Positions 1 to 9,214 are shown, numbered from the stretch's first letter. The stretch is 64,000 bases of DNA from Halopseudomonas aestusnigri (GCF_002197985.1 NZ_NBYK01000002.1:337041-401040); one strand, 5' to 3'. A program made the numbers and translations. Notes: generated by a model from the letters alone, not told the origin.

Positions 1-426
1 AACCGCCCGTTTCATCCGCAACGTTTTTACAGCTTCATCAGCCGCTCGTGGCGCAACGGCAGGCTGCTGCGCTCCAAGGGGCTGTTCTGGCTGGCCAGCA
101 AGTGGACTCTGGCGGGCAGCTGGTCCCAGGCGGGCAGCTTGATGCGGCATGGGCTGGCGGGGCGCTGGTGGCGGTTTGTTGATCGCGAACACTGGCCGAC
201 CGATCCTGACATGCTCAAGGAGATCATGCAGCAATGGCGGCCAGAAAGTGGCGACTGCCGGCAGGAGCTGGTGTTCATTGGTCAAGGCCTGGACGCCGGC
301 CAGTTGCGGCAGGATCTGGACAGTTGCCTGTTGTCCGATGCTGAAATGCAGCTAGAGCCGGCATATTGGGCGGCCCTTGGCGACCCATTTGGCTCATGGA
401 TTGCTGAGGCGCCCGAGCCGGCCTGA
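1..426 (+). CDS. COG0523 (CobW/ZigA-type) zinc-chaperone GTPase, C-terminal fragment
   Basis: The frame is open from the first base to a TGA at 424-426, so the gene begins upstream of the window; about 141 residues are visible. The visible part matches the C-terminal CobW_C domain of ZigA/YciC-like GTPases: it opens with RPFHPQRFYSFI, continues with a LLRSKGLFWLAS stretch, a Trp-rich HGLAGRWWRFV segment and a QELVFIGQGLD motif near the end. Family members are cytoplasmic GTPases that deliver metal, usually zinc, to client proteins and are often induced under zinc limitation by Zur. The nucleotide-binding half lies outside the window, so GTPase motifs and any Zur site cannot be checked. The end overlaps the convergent efflux gene by 33 bases. 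Confidence 0.85.
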   Translation, partial: NRPFHPQRFYSFISRSWRNGRLLRSKGLFWLASKWTLAGSWSQAGSLMRHGLAGRWWRFVDREHWPTDPDMLKEIMQQWRPESGDCRQELVFIGQGLDAGQLRQDLDSCLLSDAEMQLEPAYWAALGDPFGSWIAEAPEPA

Positions 427-855
427 CAATACCCGCGCTCTGGCCCGGTCGTACAGCCAGTTGAACACCAGGGTGTACGGCAGAAACAGCAGAATGAGGC
501 CAATATCAAGCAGCAAGGCCTCCAATAGCCTGACCTGCAGCCAAAGTGCGATGACCGGGACCATCACCACTACCAGGCCGCATTCAAACAGGCCGGCATG
601 AAGGAGCCTAACCCTCAGGGTTCGGCGCCAGCCGCGCTGGCGCTCGATGCGTTGAAACGCGGCGGTAAATACCATATTCCACAACATCGCGATGCATGAA
701 AGCGTCAGCGTCAACGCGCCGGCTTGGTGCAGCGGCTTGCCCGTTACCCAGGTGATCAGCGGTGCAAACACTATGACTGCAATCAGCTCAAAGAGTCCTG
801 CGTGGAGCATGCGCTCGCGCAGAGACATTCCGGCATCGGCAACATTCACGGTCAT
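394..855 (-). CDS. PACE family multidrug efflux protein (AceI-like)
   Basis: A 153-residue membrane protein with four predicted transmembrane segments arranged as two similar halves, each opening with RxRxLHAGLFE (near residues 13 and 82). This duplicated BTP half and the length of about 150 residues are typical of proteobacterial antimicrobial compound efflux (PACE) transporters such as AceI, which use proton exchange to export biocides like chlorhexidine and some polyamines. I start it at the ATG at 855 because a GGAGAG ribosome site lies a few bases upstream; a longer open frame to 924 lacks such a signal. It is divergent from a LysR regulator at 938, the same arrangement as aceI/aceR. The membrane-embedded Glu in LHAGLFE is conserved in both halves. 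Substrate is unknown. Confidence 0.85.
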   Translation of the reverse strand: MTVNVADAGMSLRERMLHAGLFELIAVIVFAPLITWVTGKPLHQAGALTLTLSCIAMLWNMVFTAAFQRIERQRGWRRTLRVRLLHAGLFECGLVVVMVPVIALWLQVRLLEALLLDIGLILLFLPYTLVFNWLYDRARARVLSGRLGRLSNP

Positions 856-891
856 GAAAACTCTCCGGTTATTCGACAGATGCATTCTCAT

Positions 892-902
892 AGGTTTAAC
901 CT
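892..902. promoter_or_regulatory. Short palindrome in the PACE/LysR divergent promoter region
   Basis: AGGTTTAACCT is a perfect 5+1+5 inverted repeat in the 82-base gap between the divergent PACE efflux gene and the LysR gene. It is a plausible half of a LysR-type operator, but this is inferred from position only. Confidence 0.35.
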
Positions 903-937
903 GATGGACGAAATTAGAATCCATCGGTAAATCCGAT

Positions 938-1816
938 ATGAAGTTATCTCCTGAATCACTCGAAGCCTTCGCTCACGCTGCCAGCCTTGGCAGTTTCAGT
1001 GCCGCAGCGCGCCAATTGGGCAAAAGCCAGTCAACTGTCAGCGAAGCGATTTCACGGCTGGAGATTGATCTGGGGCTGACCCTGTTTGACAGATCCGGAA
1101 AGTCGCCCGTCCTGTCCGCTGCAGGGCAGGCTTTACTGGGCAGGGTAGAGGAGGTGCTGTCGGCGTCTGACCGACTGCAGCGTACTGCCAGTGCGCTGGC
1201 CGGCGGGCTGGAGTCACGGCTGACTCTGGTACTGTCCGATGCCTATCAGTCAGAGCATTTCAAGAGTCGGATCATGCAGCTGGCCGAACGCTTTCCCGAG
1301 CTGGAGTTTGAATGCATATTTGCCGAAAATGCCGACATTATCAGCCTCATAAGCAGTGGCCGTGCCACGTTGGGACTGTTGCCGGTTGAAGGCCAGCTCC
1401 TGCCGGAAATAGGCCGCGCGCCGGTCGCCGAACGGGCCGAGTTCGCCGTTTATGCAAGCCCCGGGCACCCGCTGGTGCAGCAGGGGGAAATTGAATCGAG
1501 CCAGCTCGCGCAGTGGCGACACCTTGGATTGAATACCTTGAGCGGATCTGCGCAGGGGCAGGAGTGGCAGCCAGTCAGCCAGATTCGCAGCTGGTCTGCC
1601 CCCAACTATCTTATTTTGCTGGATCTTGCGGTTATGGGGTTTGGCTGGGCGGTACTGCCACGGTGGCTCGTTGATGCCTATGCCGCCGACAAGCTGGTCG
1701 AGTTGACGCTGCCAGACTGGCCACGATTCCAGGCGCTGGAGGTTGTCTGGTCTCGCAAGCGACCCTTGGGGCCTGCCGGGAACTGGTTGCGAGACGCGTT
1801 GGCCAGCCATCCTTGA
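938..1816 (+). CDS. LysR-family transcriptional regulator
   Basis: A 292-residue LysR-type regulator of usual length. The N-terminal winged helix-turn-helix spans about residues 3-62 (LEAFAHAASLGSFSAAARQL, then SQSTVSEAISRLE), followed by a linker helix and a periplasmic-binding-protein-like effector domain from about residue 90. It is divergent from the PACE efflux gene and 82 bases from it, so it probably regulates that gene, as AceR does aceI; the effector is unknown. The gap to the following binding-protein gene (58 bases, same strand) would allow some co-transcription. The ATG lacks a strong ribosome site. The family is certain; the target is inference. Confidence 0.9.
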   Translation: MKLSPESLEAFAHAASLGSFSAAARQLGKSQSTVSEAISRLEIDLGLTLFDRSGKSPVLSAAGQALLGRVEEVLSASDRLQRTASALAGGLESRLTLVLSDAYQSEHFKSRIMQLAERFPELEFECIFAENADIISLISSGRATLGLLPVEGQLLPEIGRAPVAERAEFAVYASPGHPLVQQGEIESSQLAQWRHLGLNTLSGSAQGQEWQPVSQIRSWSAPNYLILLDLAVMGFGWAVLPRWLVDAYAADKLVELTLPDWPRFQALEVVWSRKRPLGPAGNWLRDALASHP

Positions 1817-1874
1817 TATCGCATCTGCTGCTATGCTGCAGATATTGGTAAGCGGCTGATATTGGAGCTATCGC

Positions 1875-2633
1875 TTGAACCTGCGCACCTGGCTTTATAT
1901 TCCGCTGTTTCTGGCAGTCATGGCCTCATCACCGGCGCTCGCCGCAGGTGAGCACGCGTCGGCGCAACGCACGCTTAAAATCACCGCACTTGATTGGGAG
2001 CCTTATACCGGGTCCTCTATGGTCCATGGCGGTAATGCCATCCAGCATCTGCGAACCATTCTCGGCCAGTGCAACATTGACCTGCAGGTCGAGTTTTATC
2101 CCTGGCGGCGCGCCCAGCAGATCGCGCATCAGCCAGGCTATCTCGGTTTTTTCCCTGCCTGGCCGATAGAGGTGGGAGATGGCTTCGTTTCCTCAGGCGA
2201 GGTAACGCCATCACATCTGGCGCTGATGGAGATGGCCGATAGCGATGTCCAGGTTGCCGAGATTGACGAGGCTTTTGCCAGCCACCGTATCGGTATTGTT
2301 AAAAGCTACATCTATCCGGAGCGATTTCAATCATTACTGCAGCGTTTTCCTGACAGCATTGACCGTGGTGCCAGCAGTGAGCTGTCATTACTGAAGATGT
2401 TGAGCATGGGGCGATTTCATTTGGCTGTGTCGGATCCGACAGTGATGGAGTATCTGGCTATCAGACATGGAATAGGCGATGTGCGGGTTGCCAGGATGCT
2501 ATTCGAAGAGCCTCTGGTCATTGCGATGCGCGATGAGCCCGACAACCAGGAGAATATCGCGCTAGTCAGAAGGCTGCTGCAAGCTCAAACTGCAACGCCG
2601 CCAGAGGGCGATCTGTGTTTGGTTGCCAGGTAA
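1875..2633 (+). CDS. Periplasmic substrate-binding protein (SBP_bac_3-like)
   Basis: A 252-residue exported protein. Residues 1-23 form a signal peptide ending in SSPALAAG. The mature part starts with LKITALDWEPYTGSSM, resembling the first strand of family 3 solute-binding proteins, and contains the FYPWRRAQQIA element seen in many solitary SBP_bac_3 proteins of Pseudomonas and Shewanella. The start is a TTG at 1875 with GGAG seven bases upstream; no ATG gives a complete signal peptide. No permease or ATPase lies nearby, so this looks like a solitary binding protein rather than an ABC transporter part. Ligand unknown. Confidence 0.75.
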   Translation: MNLRTWLYIPLFLAVMASSPALAAGEHASAQRTLKITALDWEPYTGSSMVHGGNAIQHLRTILGQCNIDLQVEFYPWRRAQQIAHQPGYLGFFPAWPIEVGDGFVSSGEVTPSHLALMEMADSDVQVAEIDEAFASHRIGIVKSYIYPERFQSLLQRFPDSIDRGASSELSLLKMLSMGRFHLAVSDPTVMEYLAIRHGIGDVRVARMLFEEPLVIAMRDEPDNQENIALVRRLLQAQTATPPEGDLCLVAR

Positions 2634-2696
2634 GTCGGTCGCGGAATGAGTCGAGCACAGTGGTGCAGGCGGCGGGGCATTCTGACCAGAGCTTCC

Positions 2697-2742
2697 ATTA
2701 CGTGTTAATCGTAATACGCTATTTAACATAATATATATTATG
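2697..2742. repeat. AT-rich pair of palindromes between convergent genes
   Basis: Two inverted repeats lie close together: ATTACG/CGTAAT arms (2697-2702 and 2710-2715) around TGTTAAT, and a perfect 16-base palindrome CATAATATATATTATG at 2727-2742. The stretch is far more AT-rich than its surroundings and sits in the 169-base gap between two gene 3' ends, where operators are not expected. No T-run follows the stems as in a standard terminator. The role is unknown. Confidence 0.6.
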
Positions 2743-2802
2743 CGAAGCGATGGCTGCGGGCGCTACCAGTGCTGCCAGCGTCGAATCCTCCAGGCGTCCA
2801 AC

Positions 2803-4707
2803 CTAGGCAATGCTGCTGTGAGCCTTGGCAAATTCGAGAAACCGGTCTGCTTCCACGGGTCTTGAAAATAGATAGCCCTGCGCATGATCACAACCCAGCG
2901 ACGTGAGGATGCGTTGCACCAGTTGATGCTCAATCCCCTCGGCAGTTACTTCCAGCTTGAGGCTGTGCGCCATCTGGATCACTGCTGTAACGATGGCGCG
3001 GTTTTGTTCGTTGCTGCCAATTTGACTGACAAAGGATTTGTCGATCTTGAGCCGGTCGACCTGAAAGCGCTGCAGATACGACAGATTCGAATATCCGGTG
3101 CCAAAGTCGTCAATGGCGAGCTTTACGCCCATCTGCTTGAGGCTGCGCAGCAGTTGCAGGAATTGATCCGACTTCTCCAGCAGCATGGATTCAGTCAGCT
3201 CCAGTTCCAGCATTGCTGCGCCCAGACCGGTGCTGGCCAGCGCGTCGGCCACAACCGTCTCAAGGTTGTTCCGCCGCAGCTGTACCGCCGACAGATTGAC
3301 TGATACGCCCAGACCTTCAAGCCCCTCGGTCTGCCAGCGTACCGCTTCTCGACAGGCTTGGCCGAGTACCCACTCGCCGATCTCGACAATCAGCCCTGAC
3401 TGTTCGGCAACGTCCATAAAACGGTCTGGCCCAAGCAGTCCATATTCAGGGTGGCGCCAGCGCAATAATGCCTCTGCACCAATCAGCCGGTCTCCGCGCA
3501 AGGCAATGATCGGCTGATAGAAAAGTTCGAGCTCATCCCGAGCGATGGCATGCCGCAGTGCTTGCTCGATATCCAGTCGGTCGTGATTGTCCGACGCCAT
3601 ATCTGCCTGATGCACGATGTGGGTGTTGCGCCCTGCTTTCTTGGCCTGAAACATTGCAACCTCGGACTTCCGTACCAGAGTGTCGACGTCCGTGCCGTCA
3701 TCAGGAAATACCGCAATACCGACCGACAGCGAGGTAAACAGTTGCTTGGCGTTGACCTCGAAAGGCTGCGATATGACCGTCTGCATGCGCTGAGCTACAC
3801 GGATTGCCGTTTGCAGGTCTTCGACATCTGCCAGGGCCATGACAAACTCGTCTGCGCCGTGCCGGCTGAGGGCATCGGCATCCCGCACTACCTGCCTGAG
3901 GCGCGAGGCTATTGCCTGTATCAGCTCGTCCCCCGCTGAGTGGCCAAGTGAGTCGTTGATGGTCTTGAAGTTGTCGATGTCCAGATAAAGCACCGCAATG
4001 CAGCCTTTACGCCGGCCGGCCATTTCGATCATCCGTGCAACGTGACTGTTGAACGATGCCCGGTTGCTCAGTCCGGTCAGGGCGTCGTGGCCTGCCAGAT
4101 GGGTAAGCTTGGCCTGGGAACAGCGCAGCCGCTTTACCTCCGATTCCAGCGAGCGCTGCATACAGCGCATCTCTCTCATCAGCCAGACTATGGTGCCGGC
4201 TGACAGCAGCAGAATGCTGCTCACCACCATCCAGCGCTGGAGCCCCATCGGCAAGGGATGAAAAGAGTGATAACCGAGGGCTGCAGCTATGCTGATCACC
4301 GCCACGGTGATCAGCATTAGCGTCAGCAGGCCCCAGAACAGACGTTCTGATGTAATCAGGCCGGCAATAACAAGGATGGTCGGAAAGGCAATGAGCGCGC
4401 CACTGTAGAGGCCCTGGTTGGACCACATCGAGTATCCCAGCAGCGCGGTAAGCGACACCAGTGCGAAGGCTGCAGCGCAATCCGGGCCGGGTTTTGCGTT
4501 GAGTCTGAGGGTCAGCAGGATACCGCTCAAGATGACCGCCACCAGGGCTGCTGCGACGTATTCGCCAGTCAGCAGCGCGCGAGTTTCGACTGCAAGCAAA
4601 ATCAGGATGACCAGATGTGATACCAGACGCAGTCGCCGGTGTTGGCGTTCACGCATACGCAGAGCGAATGTATCCCCTGCTCCTTCTGAGAATGCTGCCG
4701 TTTCCAT
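2803..4707 (-). CDS. Membrane GGDEF/EAL protein, probable c-di-GMP phosphodiesterase
   Basis: About 634 residues. Residues 28-180 hold five or six hydrophobic helices, an integral-membrane sensor I cannot name. A GGDEF domain follows (about 200-365) with its signature altered to GADEF (near 284-288), which casts doubt on cyclase activity. The EAL domain (about 380-630) looks intact: EALLRW, VNLSA, ELTESM, IDDFGTGYSNL, LKIDKSFV, AEGIEH and QGYLFSRP, including the metal- and base-binding acidic residues. I infer a c-di-GMP phosphodiesterase at the inner membrane, the GGDEF part perhaps binding GTP as a regulator. The ATG at 4707 is chosen; a TTG two codons upstream is possible. It is divergent from the hybrid kinase at 5027, so the two may share control. 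Confidence 0.9.
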   Translation of the reverse strand: METAAFSEGAGDTFALRMRERQHRRLRLVSHLVILILLAVETRALLTGEYVAAALVAVILSGILLTLRLNAKPGPDCAAAFALVSLTALLGYSMWSNQGLYSGALIAFPTILVIAGLITSERLFWGLLTLMLITVAVISIAAALGYHSFHPLPMGLQRWMVVSSILLLSAGTIVWLMREMRCMQRSLESEVKRLRCSQAKLTHLAGHDALTGLSNRASFNSHVARMIEMAGRRKGCIAVLYLDIDNFKTINDSLGHSAGDELIQAIASRLRQVVRDADALSRHGADEFVMALADVEDLQTAIRVAQRMQTVISQPFEVNAKQLFTSLSVGIAVFPDDGTDVDTLVRKSEVAMFQAKKAGRNTHIVHQADMASDNHDRLDIEQALRHAIARDELELFYQPIIALRGDRLIGAEALLRWRHPEYGLLGPDRFMDVAEQSGLIVEIGEWVLGQACREAVRWQTEGLEGLGVSVNLSAVQLRRNNLETVVADALASTGLGAAMLELELTESMLLEKSDQFLQLLRSLKQMGVKLAIDDFGTGYSNLSYLQRFQVDRLKIDKSFVSQIGSNEQNRAIVTAVIQMAHSLKLEVTAEGIEHQLVQRILTSLGCDHAQGYLFSRPVEADRFLEFAKAHSSIA

Positions 4708-5026
4708 GGTCAATTTTTCCGGTCTGCTGCCCTGGTTTGCATGTTTTTGCGCTGAGCGCGCGAACGCTAACGCGTCTCAAGCTTGCGCACAAGCCATTGC
4801 GCTGTAGGATTTTACGTTACCTGGTCGCCAACGCAGCTTCGAGTCTGTTGCGGCGCCAATAAATGGGCGTCAATTTATCATGCTTTGCAGATGGGCAGGT
4901 CGCTGAGTGAATATGCATGGACTGCTTTGATTGATCTGACGCTATGCACCTACAAAACCAACCCATTATGATTTGCCTCAAAATCTACCCAAACCGGCAC
5001 CCTGTCGCCCTTTTCCGGATAGCCTG
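4708..5026. other. Divergent intergenic region between GGDEF/EAL and hybrid kinase genes
   Basis: A 319-base gap holding the promoters of both genes. A possible promoter for the kinase is TTGATT (4927-4932), 18 bases, TACAAA (4951-4956). I see no gene, strong hairpin or long repeat in it. Confidence 0.4.
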
Positions 5027-7597
5027 ATGACTGAACTCGAGCAACAGCAAGCCCGTGCCGGTGTTTCAAACGCCGCTTTCAGTCGTCAGAATGCTCTATC
5101 TTGGCTAGTGCTCGGTATCGGTGTCCTGGCGACCCTGTTTATCTGGTCCTATCTGGTCGAGCGCGAGGAGCGTGCGGCACATCGCGAGTTCCTTCTGATA
5201 ACGGACGACATCACGTCTGCCATACACAAGCGCATGATTGACCATGAGCAGATTCTGCTCGGAGGTGCCGGTCTGTTTGACGCAGCGGTCGAAGTCGATC
5301 GCGATAAGTGGCGAATACTGGTCGAGCGATTGCAGTTGGCGAATAATTACCCGGGCATTCTTGGGGTTGGCTTTACCCAGGTTGTGCGCGCTAATGTGCT
5401 GTCGCAATTTGAACGGCAAATCCGCGCAGAGGGCTTTCCCGACTTTCGCGTACATCCTGAGGGGGAGCGCTCGCTTTATACCTCGATTGTGTATCTTGAG
5501 CCTTTCGAAGGGCGCAATCTCGCAGCCTTTGGATACGACATGTATTCCGAACCTACCCGCCAGGCTGCCATGCAGGCTGCGGCCGAATCGGGGAAGTCCT
5601 GGGTAACTGGGCCGGTCAAACTGTTGCAGGAGACCCACGGCGTCATTCAGGCCGGGATTCTGATGTATGTGCCGGTCTATTATGGCGGCTTGCCGGTCTC
5701 GACCACCGAGGAGCGACTGGCAGCATTGAGGGGCTTTGTTTACAGCCCCTATCGTATGGGTGATCTGCTTGCCGGTATTCTCGGGTCGTTGACCCCGGGT
5801 GTCGGCTACCGGCTGCTCGACACTGCCCCCGGGCTAGACAACCCGACCCTGTTTTCCGATATCGACGATACGGTCACTTCTCCCGCTCTGACGCGTACCG
5901 TGCAGCTGAGCCTCTACGGGCGCGACTGGCAATTGGAGTTTGAGAGTACGCCCGAGTTTGATGATCGCTACAACAACAGTGGCTGGGTACCTTTTGCCGG
6001 GCTGGGCATCAGTCTGTTGCTGTTTCTGATGGCTACCCTCCTCGTCCTGCGTCGTGATCAGGCAGAACTGTTGGCTCACGCAATGACCCAGCAACTGCGC
6101 AGCAGCAATGCCGCGCTGCGTCAAAGCGAGGAGCGCCAGCGCCTTGTGCTCAAGGGTAGTAATGATGGCTGGTGGGATATCTATCTGAATGACATGCGCT
6201 TCATTGCGTCCCAGCGTGCCTGGGAAATGCTCGGCTACCCTCCTACCTCCGATTTTCAGTCGCTGCATCGCTGGCAGGCTCTGGTGGCTCCGGAAGAGCG
6301 GCACAAACTGATAAAGCTGTTGCGTGAGGCATTGCAGTCGGACCAATCGGCGTTCTCGATTGAAACTTCACTGAGTCATCAGGCTGGCCATCGAGTTCCG
6401 GTCTTGCTCCGTGGCGCGATCCAGAGAGATGAAAGCGGCTTGGCTGTACGCGCAAGTGGAACAATGCTGGACTTGACCGAGCAGAAGCGGGTTGAGCAGA
6501 TGAAAAGCCAGTTCGTTTCCACCGTCAGTCACGAACTTCGTACCCCGCTTACCTCCATTTCTGGTGCGCTGGCGATCGTCAACAGCGGCTCGCTCGGTGA
6601 GGTGCCTGCGCCCATGCGCAAAATGCTGGAAATTGCAGAGACCAATAGCCAGCGCCTGAACCACCTGATCAACGACCTGCTTGATATGGAGAAGCTCGCT
6701 GCAGGCAAAATGAAGTTCGAGCTTCGCACTTGCAGTTTGAAAGAACTGATAGACGAGGCTCTTGCAGCCAATCAGGCCTATGCTCAAAGCCGTGGCGTAA
6801 ATCTGGTGTCCCATGGCTGCCATGACGTTCTGGTTCGGGTCGACAGCATGAGATTGCACCAGGTGCTGAACAACTATCTGTCCAACGCCATCAAGTTCTC
6901 TCCGCAGGGTTCGCAGGTCGTGATCGATGTAGTAACCGATCAGGATACCGTGCGGGTAAGCGTTACCGATCAGGGTGAAGGCATTCCTGCCGAGTTCCGG
7001 GATCAGGTGTTTGCAAAGTTTGCCCAGGCTGATGGTTCAGACAAGCGCAAACAAGAAGGCACTGGCCTGGGGCTCGCCATCTCGCGAGAGTTGATGGCGC
7101 AAATGGATGGCTGCGTCGGTTTTGACTCTGAGCCACCGAACGGCGCCACGTTCTGGTTGAGCTTACCGATTGAAGCGCAGGCTGAGGTGCAGGCCGAGGC
7201 GACTGCCCAGGTGCAGACACCCAGCGTTCTGGTGGTTGATGATGACCCGATGATCGCAGACTTCATTGCACTGGTACTGCGAAAGGCCGGCTATCTGCCA
7301 ACAACCAGTGTTACGTTGAAAGGCGCTCAACAGCAATTGCAGGAAACGCACTACGACGCGATGGTGACGGATTTACGCTTGCAGGACGGGCACGGCCTCA
7401 ACCTGATTCGTGAGGTTCGGGCGCAGGCAGCGCTGGCACACATGCCGATTCTGGTTGTATCGGCCTACTGCGATGAGGGGCAGAGACTGATGCACGGTCA
7501 GGTTGACGAGTTGCTGGCCTGGCTCGACAAGCCGGTTGATGAAAAGAAACTGCTGAGCATGCTGGACGCCGTCATGAACCGCGCCCGGGCAAAGTGA
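5027..7597 (+). CDS. CHASE-domain hybrid sensor histidine kinase
   Basis: About 856 residues from the ATG at 5027; a TTG at 4973 in the same frame would add 18 residues. Order: transmembrane helix (about 24-42), periplasmic CHASE domain (about 65-290, with FGYDMYSEP), second transmembrane helix (about 322-342), PAS domain (about 368-475), HisKA with the phospho-accepting His in STVSHELRTPLTS (about residue 492), HATPase_c with N box NNYLSNAIKFS, G1 DQGEGIP and G2 GTGLGLAIS, then a C-terminal receiver domain with VVDDDP, the phospho-acceptor Asp in MVTDLRLQD and the Lys in LDKPV. CHASE domains sense small extracellular ligands. No separate response regulator or HPt protein is adjacent, so its output partner is unknown. 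Confidence 0.92.
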   Translation: MTELEQQQARAGVSNAAFSRQNALSWLVLGIGVLATLFIWSYLVEREERAAHREFLLITDDITSAIHKRMIDHEQILLGGAGLFDAAVEVDRDKWRILVERLQLANNYPGILGVGFTQVVRANVLSQFERQIRAEGFPDFRVHPEGERSLYTSIVYLEPFEGRNLAAFGYDMYSEPTRQAAMQAAAESGKSWVTGPVKLLQETHGVIQAGILMYVPVYYGGLPVSTTEERLAALRGFVYSPYRMGDLLAGILGSLTPGVGYRLLDTAPGLDNPTLFSDIDDTVTSPALTRTVQLSLYGRDWQLEFESTPEFDDRYNNSGWVPFAGLGISLLLFLMATLLVLRRDQAELLAHAMTQQLRSSNAALRQSEERQRLVLKGSNDGWWDIYLNDMRFIASQRAWEMLGYPPTSDFQSLHRWQALVAPEERHKLIKLLREALQSDQSAFSIETSLSHQAGHRVPVLLRGAIQRDESGLAVRASGTMLDLTEQKRVEQMKSQFVSTVSHELRTPLTSISGALAIVNSGSLGEVPAPMRKMLEIAETNSQRLNHLINDLLDMEKLAAGKMKFELRTCSLKELIDEALAANQAYAQSRGVNLVSHGCHDVLVRVDSMRLHQVLNNYLSNAIKFSPQGSQVVIDVVTDQDTVRVSVTDQGEGIPAEFRDQVFAKFAQADGSDKRKQEGTGLGLAISRELMAQMDGCVGFDSEPPNGATFWLSLPIEAQAEVQAEATAQVQTPSVLVVDDDPMIADFIALVLRKAGYLPTTSVTLKGAQQQLQETHYDAMVTDLRLQDGHGLNLIREVRAQAALAHMPILVVSAYCDEGQRLMHGQVDELLAWLDKPVDEKKLLSMLDAVMNRARAK

Positions 7598-7728
7598 GGG
7601 ATACCGTTTGTGGCGGTTTTCACATGAATGGTAATAGTTGGACGCTTTCGGCGGCTTGATTTGCTGTGATCAAGCCGTATGATCAGGGTCTACCAACGGA
7701 TTTTCGATTTCCGATACAGGAGCTGTAC

Positions 7729-8400
7729 ATGAACATGCAGGAACACAATACGACCCTTCAACATGCTGGCGTCAGCGAAGCGGAAGTCAGCAAGCTGTTC
7801 CGCAACACCTATTCGCTGCTGGCCCTGACGCTGGCGTTCAGCGCCGTGGTGGCCTTCGTGTCCATGAGCCTCAATTTGCCGTACCCCGGCATCATTGTGA
7901 CTCTGGTCGGCTTCTACGGCCTGCTATTTCTGACTACCAAACTGCGTAACTCCGGTTGGGGACTGGTCAGCACCTTTGCCTTTACCGGTTTTCTTGGCTA
8001 TACCCTTGGTCCGATTCTGAACGCCTATCTGTCGTTGCCCAATGGCGGTCAGCTGGTATCCATGGCACTGGGCATGACTGCGGTGGTCTTTTTTGGCCTG
8101 TCCGCCTACGCGATCCTCAGCCGCAAGGACTTCAGTTTCCTGTCAGGCTTCATCATGGCGGGCTGTATCGTTCTGATGTGCGCAGTGGTTGCCAGTTTCT
8201 TTATCCAGATCAGCGGTCTGCAACTGGCGATTTCCGCAGGGTTCGTCCTGTTCTCTTCGGCGGTCATTCTGTATCAGACCAGCGCTATCATTCATGGTGG
8301 TGAAGACAACTACATCATGGCGACCATTACCCTGTTCGTCTCGATTTACAACCTGTTCCTGAGTCTGCTGCAGTTGCTGGGTATCTTCAGCGACGACTGA
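7729..8400 (+). CDS. yccA: Bax inhibitor-1 family membrane protein (YccA-like)
   Basis: A 223-residue protein with seven hydrophobic segments, the usual size and shape of the BI-1/YccA family. The cytoplasmic N-terminus has the [19 protein letters not shown] segment typical of the gammaproteobacterial branch. In E. coli, YccA binds and modulates the membrane protease FtsH; that role here is by family. The ATG at 7729 is chosen because CAGGAG lies eight bases upstream; a GTG at 7666 would add 21 unlike residues. It precedes tusDCBE as in P. aeruginosa, but a strong terminator separates them. Confidence 0.92.
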   Translation: MNMQEHNTTLQHAGVSEAEVSKLFRNTYSLLALTLAFSAVVAFVSMSLNLPYPGIIVTLVGFYGLLFLTTKLRNSGWGLVSTFAFTGFLGYTLGPILNAYLSLPNGGQLVSMALGMTAVVFFGLSAYAILSRKDFSFLSGFIMAGCIVLMCAVVASFFIQISGLQLAISAGFVLFSSAVILYQTSAIIHGGEDNYIMATITLFVSIYNLFLSLLQLLGIFSDD

Positions 8401-8423
8401 ATAAACCTGCTGCGTTATACTCA

Positions 8424-8456
8424 ATGGCCCGCCTTCAAGGCGGGCCATTTTGTTTG
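8424..8456 (+). terminator. Rho-independent terminator after yccA
   Basis: TGGCCCGCCTT pairs with AGGCGGGCCA after a small loop (8425-8447) and is followed by a T-rich tail TTTTGTTT. It lies between the yccA stop and the tusD start, so tusDCBE probably has its own promoter or depends on read-through. Confidence 0.8.
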
Positions 8457-8469
8457 TGAGCATGTAACC

Positions 8470-8859
8470 ATGAAGTTTGCAATTGCCCTGCTGGCTGGTC
8501 CGCAGGATCCTGCCGCACGCAGTGCCCTGATGTTTGCCGAAGCTGTATTGGCCGGCGGCCACCAGATCAGCCGACTGTTTTTTTACCGTGACGCGGTGCA
8601 CCTTGCTTCCACCCTGGGTGTGCAACCGCAGGACGAGTGCGATCTGGCGCGGCGCTGGAAGGCCTTTATCAACGACAATGGCCTCGATGCAGTCGTCTGC
8701 ATCGCCGCCGCCCTGCGCCGAGGGATACTGGATGCCGCCGAGGCAGATCGCTGGGAGCGGCCAGTGGCGAACACCGGAGAGCCCTGGGTTCTTTCCGGGC
8801 TGGGGCAATGGGTCGATGCGCTGCAGACGGCAGACCGGGCGGTGACCTTTGGAACCTGA
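8470..8859 (+). CDS. tusD: Sulfurtransferase complex subunit TusD
   Basis: A 129-residue DsrE-fold protein, the first gene of a tightly packed tusDCBE operon. TusD accepts persulfide sulfur from TusA on its active-site Cys, seen here in AVVCIAAALRRGI, and passes it to TusE; the chain supplies MnmA for 2-thiolation of wobble uridine in tRNA-Lys, -Glu and -Gln. Length and N-terminus (KFAIALLAGP) match the family. It overlaps tusC by 11 bases. The ribosome site is weak (GTGAG). Confidence 0.95.
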   Translation: MKFAIALLAGPQDPAARSALMFAEAVLAGGHQISRLFFYRDAVHLASTLGVQPQDECDLARRWKAFINDNGLDAVVCIAAALRRGILDAAEADRWERPVANTGEPWVLSGLGQWVDALQTADRAVTFGT

Positions 8860-9214
8860 TCTGAAAAGCCTGCTGGTCATCAGTCGCCAGCCGCCGACAG
8901 CCATCGCGGCCCGGGAAGCACTGGATTTGGCGCTTGCTGCTGCGGCTTTCGGCGTGCCGGTGAGCCTGTTGTTCATGGACGCCGGCGTTCTGCAGTTGCT
9001 GCCGGGGCAAGAGTCCACACTGATTGAGCAAAAGCCGGTTGCATCCAACCTTCAGGCTTTACCGATGTTCGGCGTGGAAGACCTGTTCGTGTGTCAGCAT
9101 TCGCTTGCCGAGCGCGGCCTGCAGCCGGGTCGATTCATCATCAACTGCAAGGCCGTTGACAGCGCCGAGATCGCGACCTTGCTGGAGCATCACGACCAGG
9201 TGGTAGCCTTATGA
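8849..9214 (+). CDS. tusC: Sulfurtransferase complex subunit TusC
   Basis: A 121-residue DsrE/DsrF-like protein. It starts at a TTG (8849) inside the end of tusD, which gives the usual N-terminus (KSLLVISRQPP); no later ATG leaves the first strand intact. TusC is a structural member of the cytoplasmic TusBCD hexamer and lacks a catalytic Cys of its own. Its stop overlaps the tusB start as ATGA, so translation is probably coupled. Confidence 0.93.
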   Translation: MEPDLKSLLVISRQPPTAIAAREALDLALAAAAFGVPVSLLFMDAGVLQLLPGQESTLIEQKPVASNLQALPMFGVEDLFVCQHSLAERGLQPGRFIINCKAVDSAEIATLLEHHDQVVAL

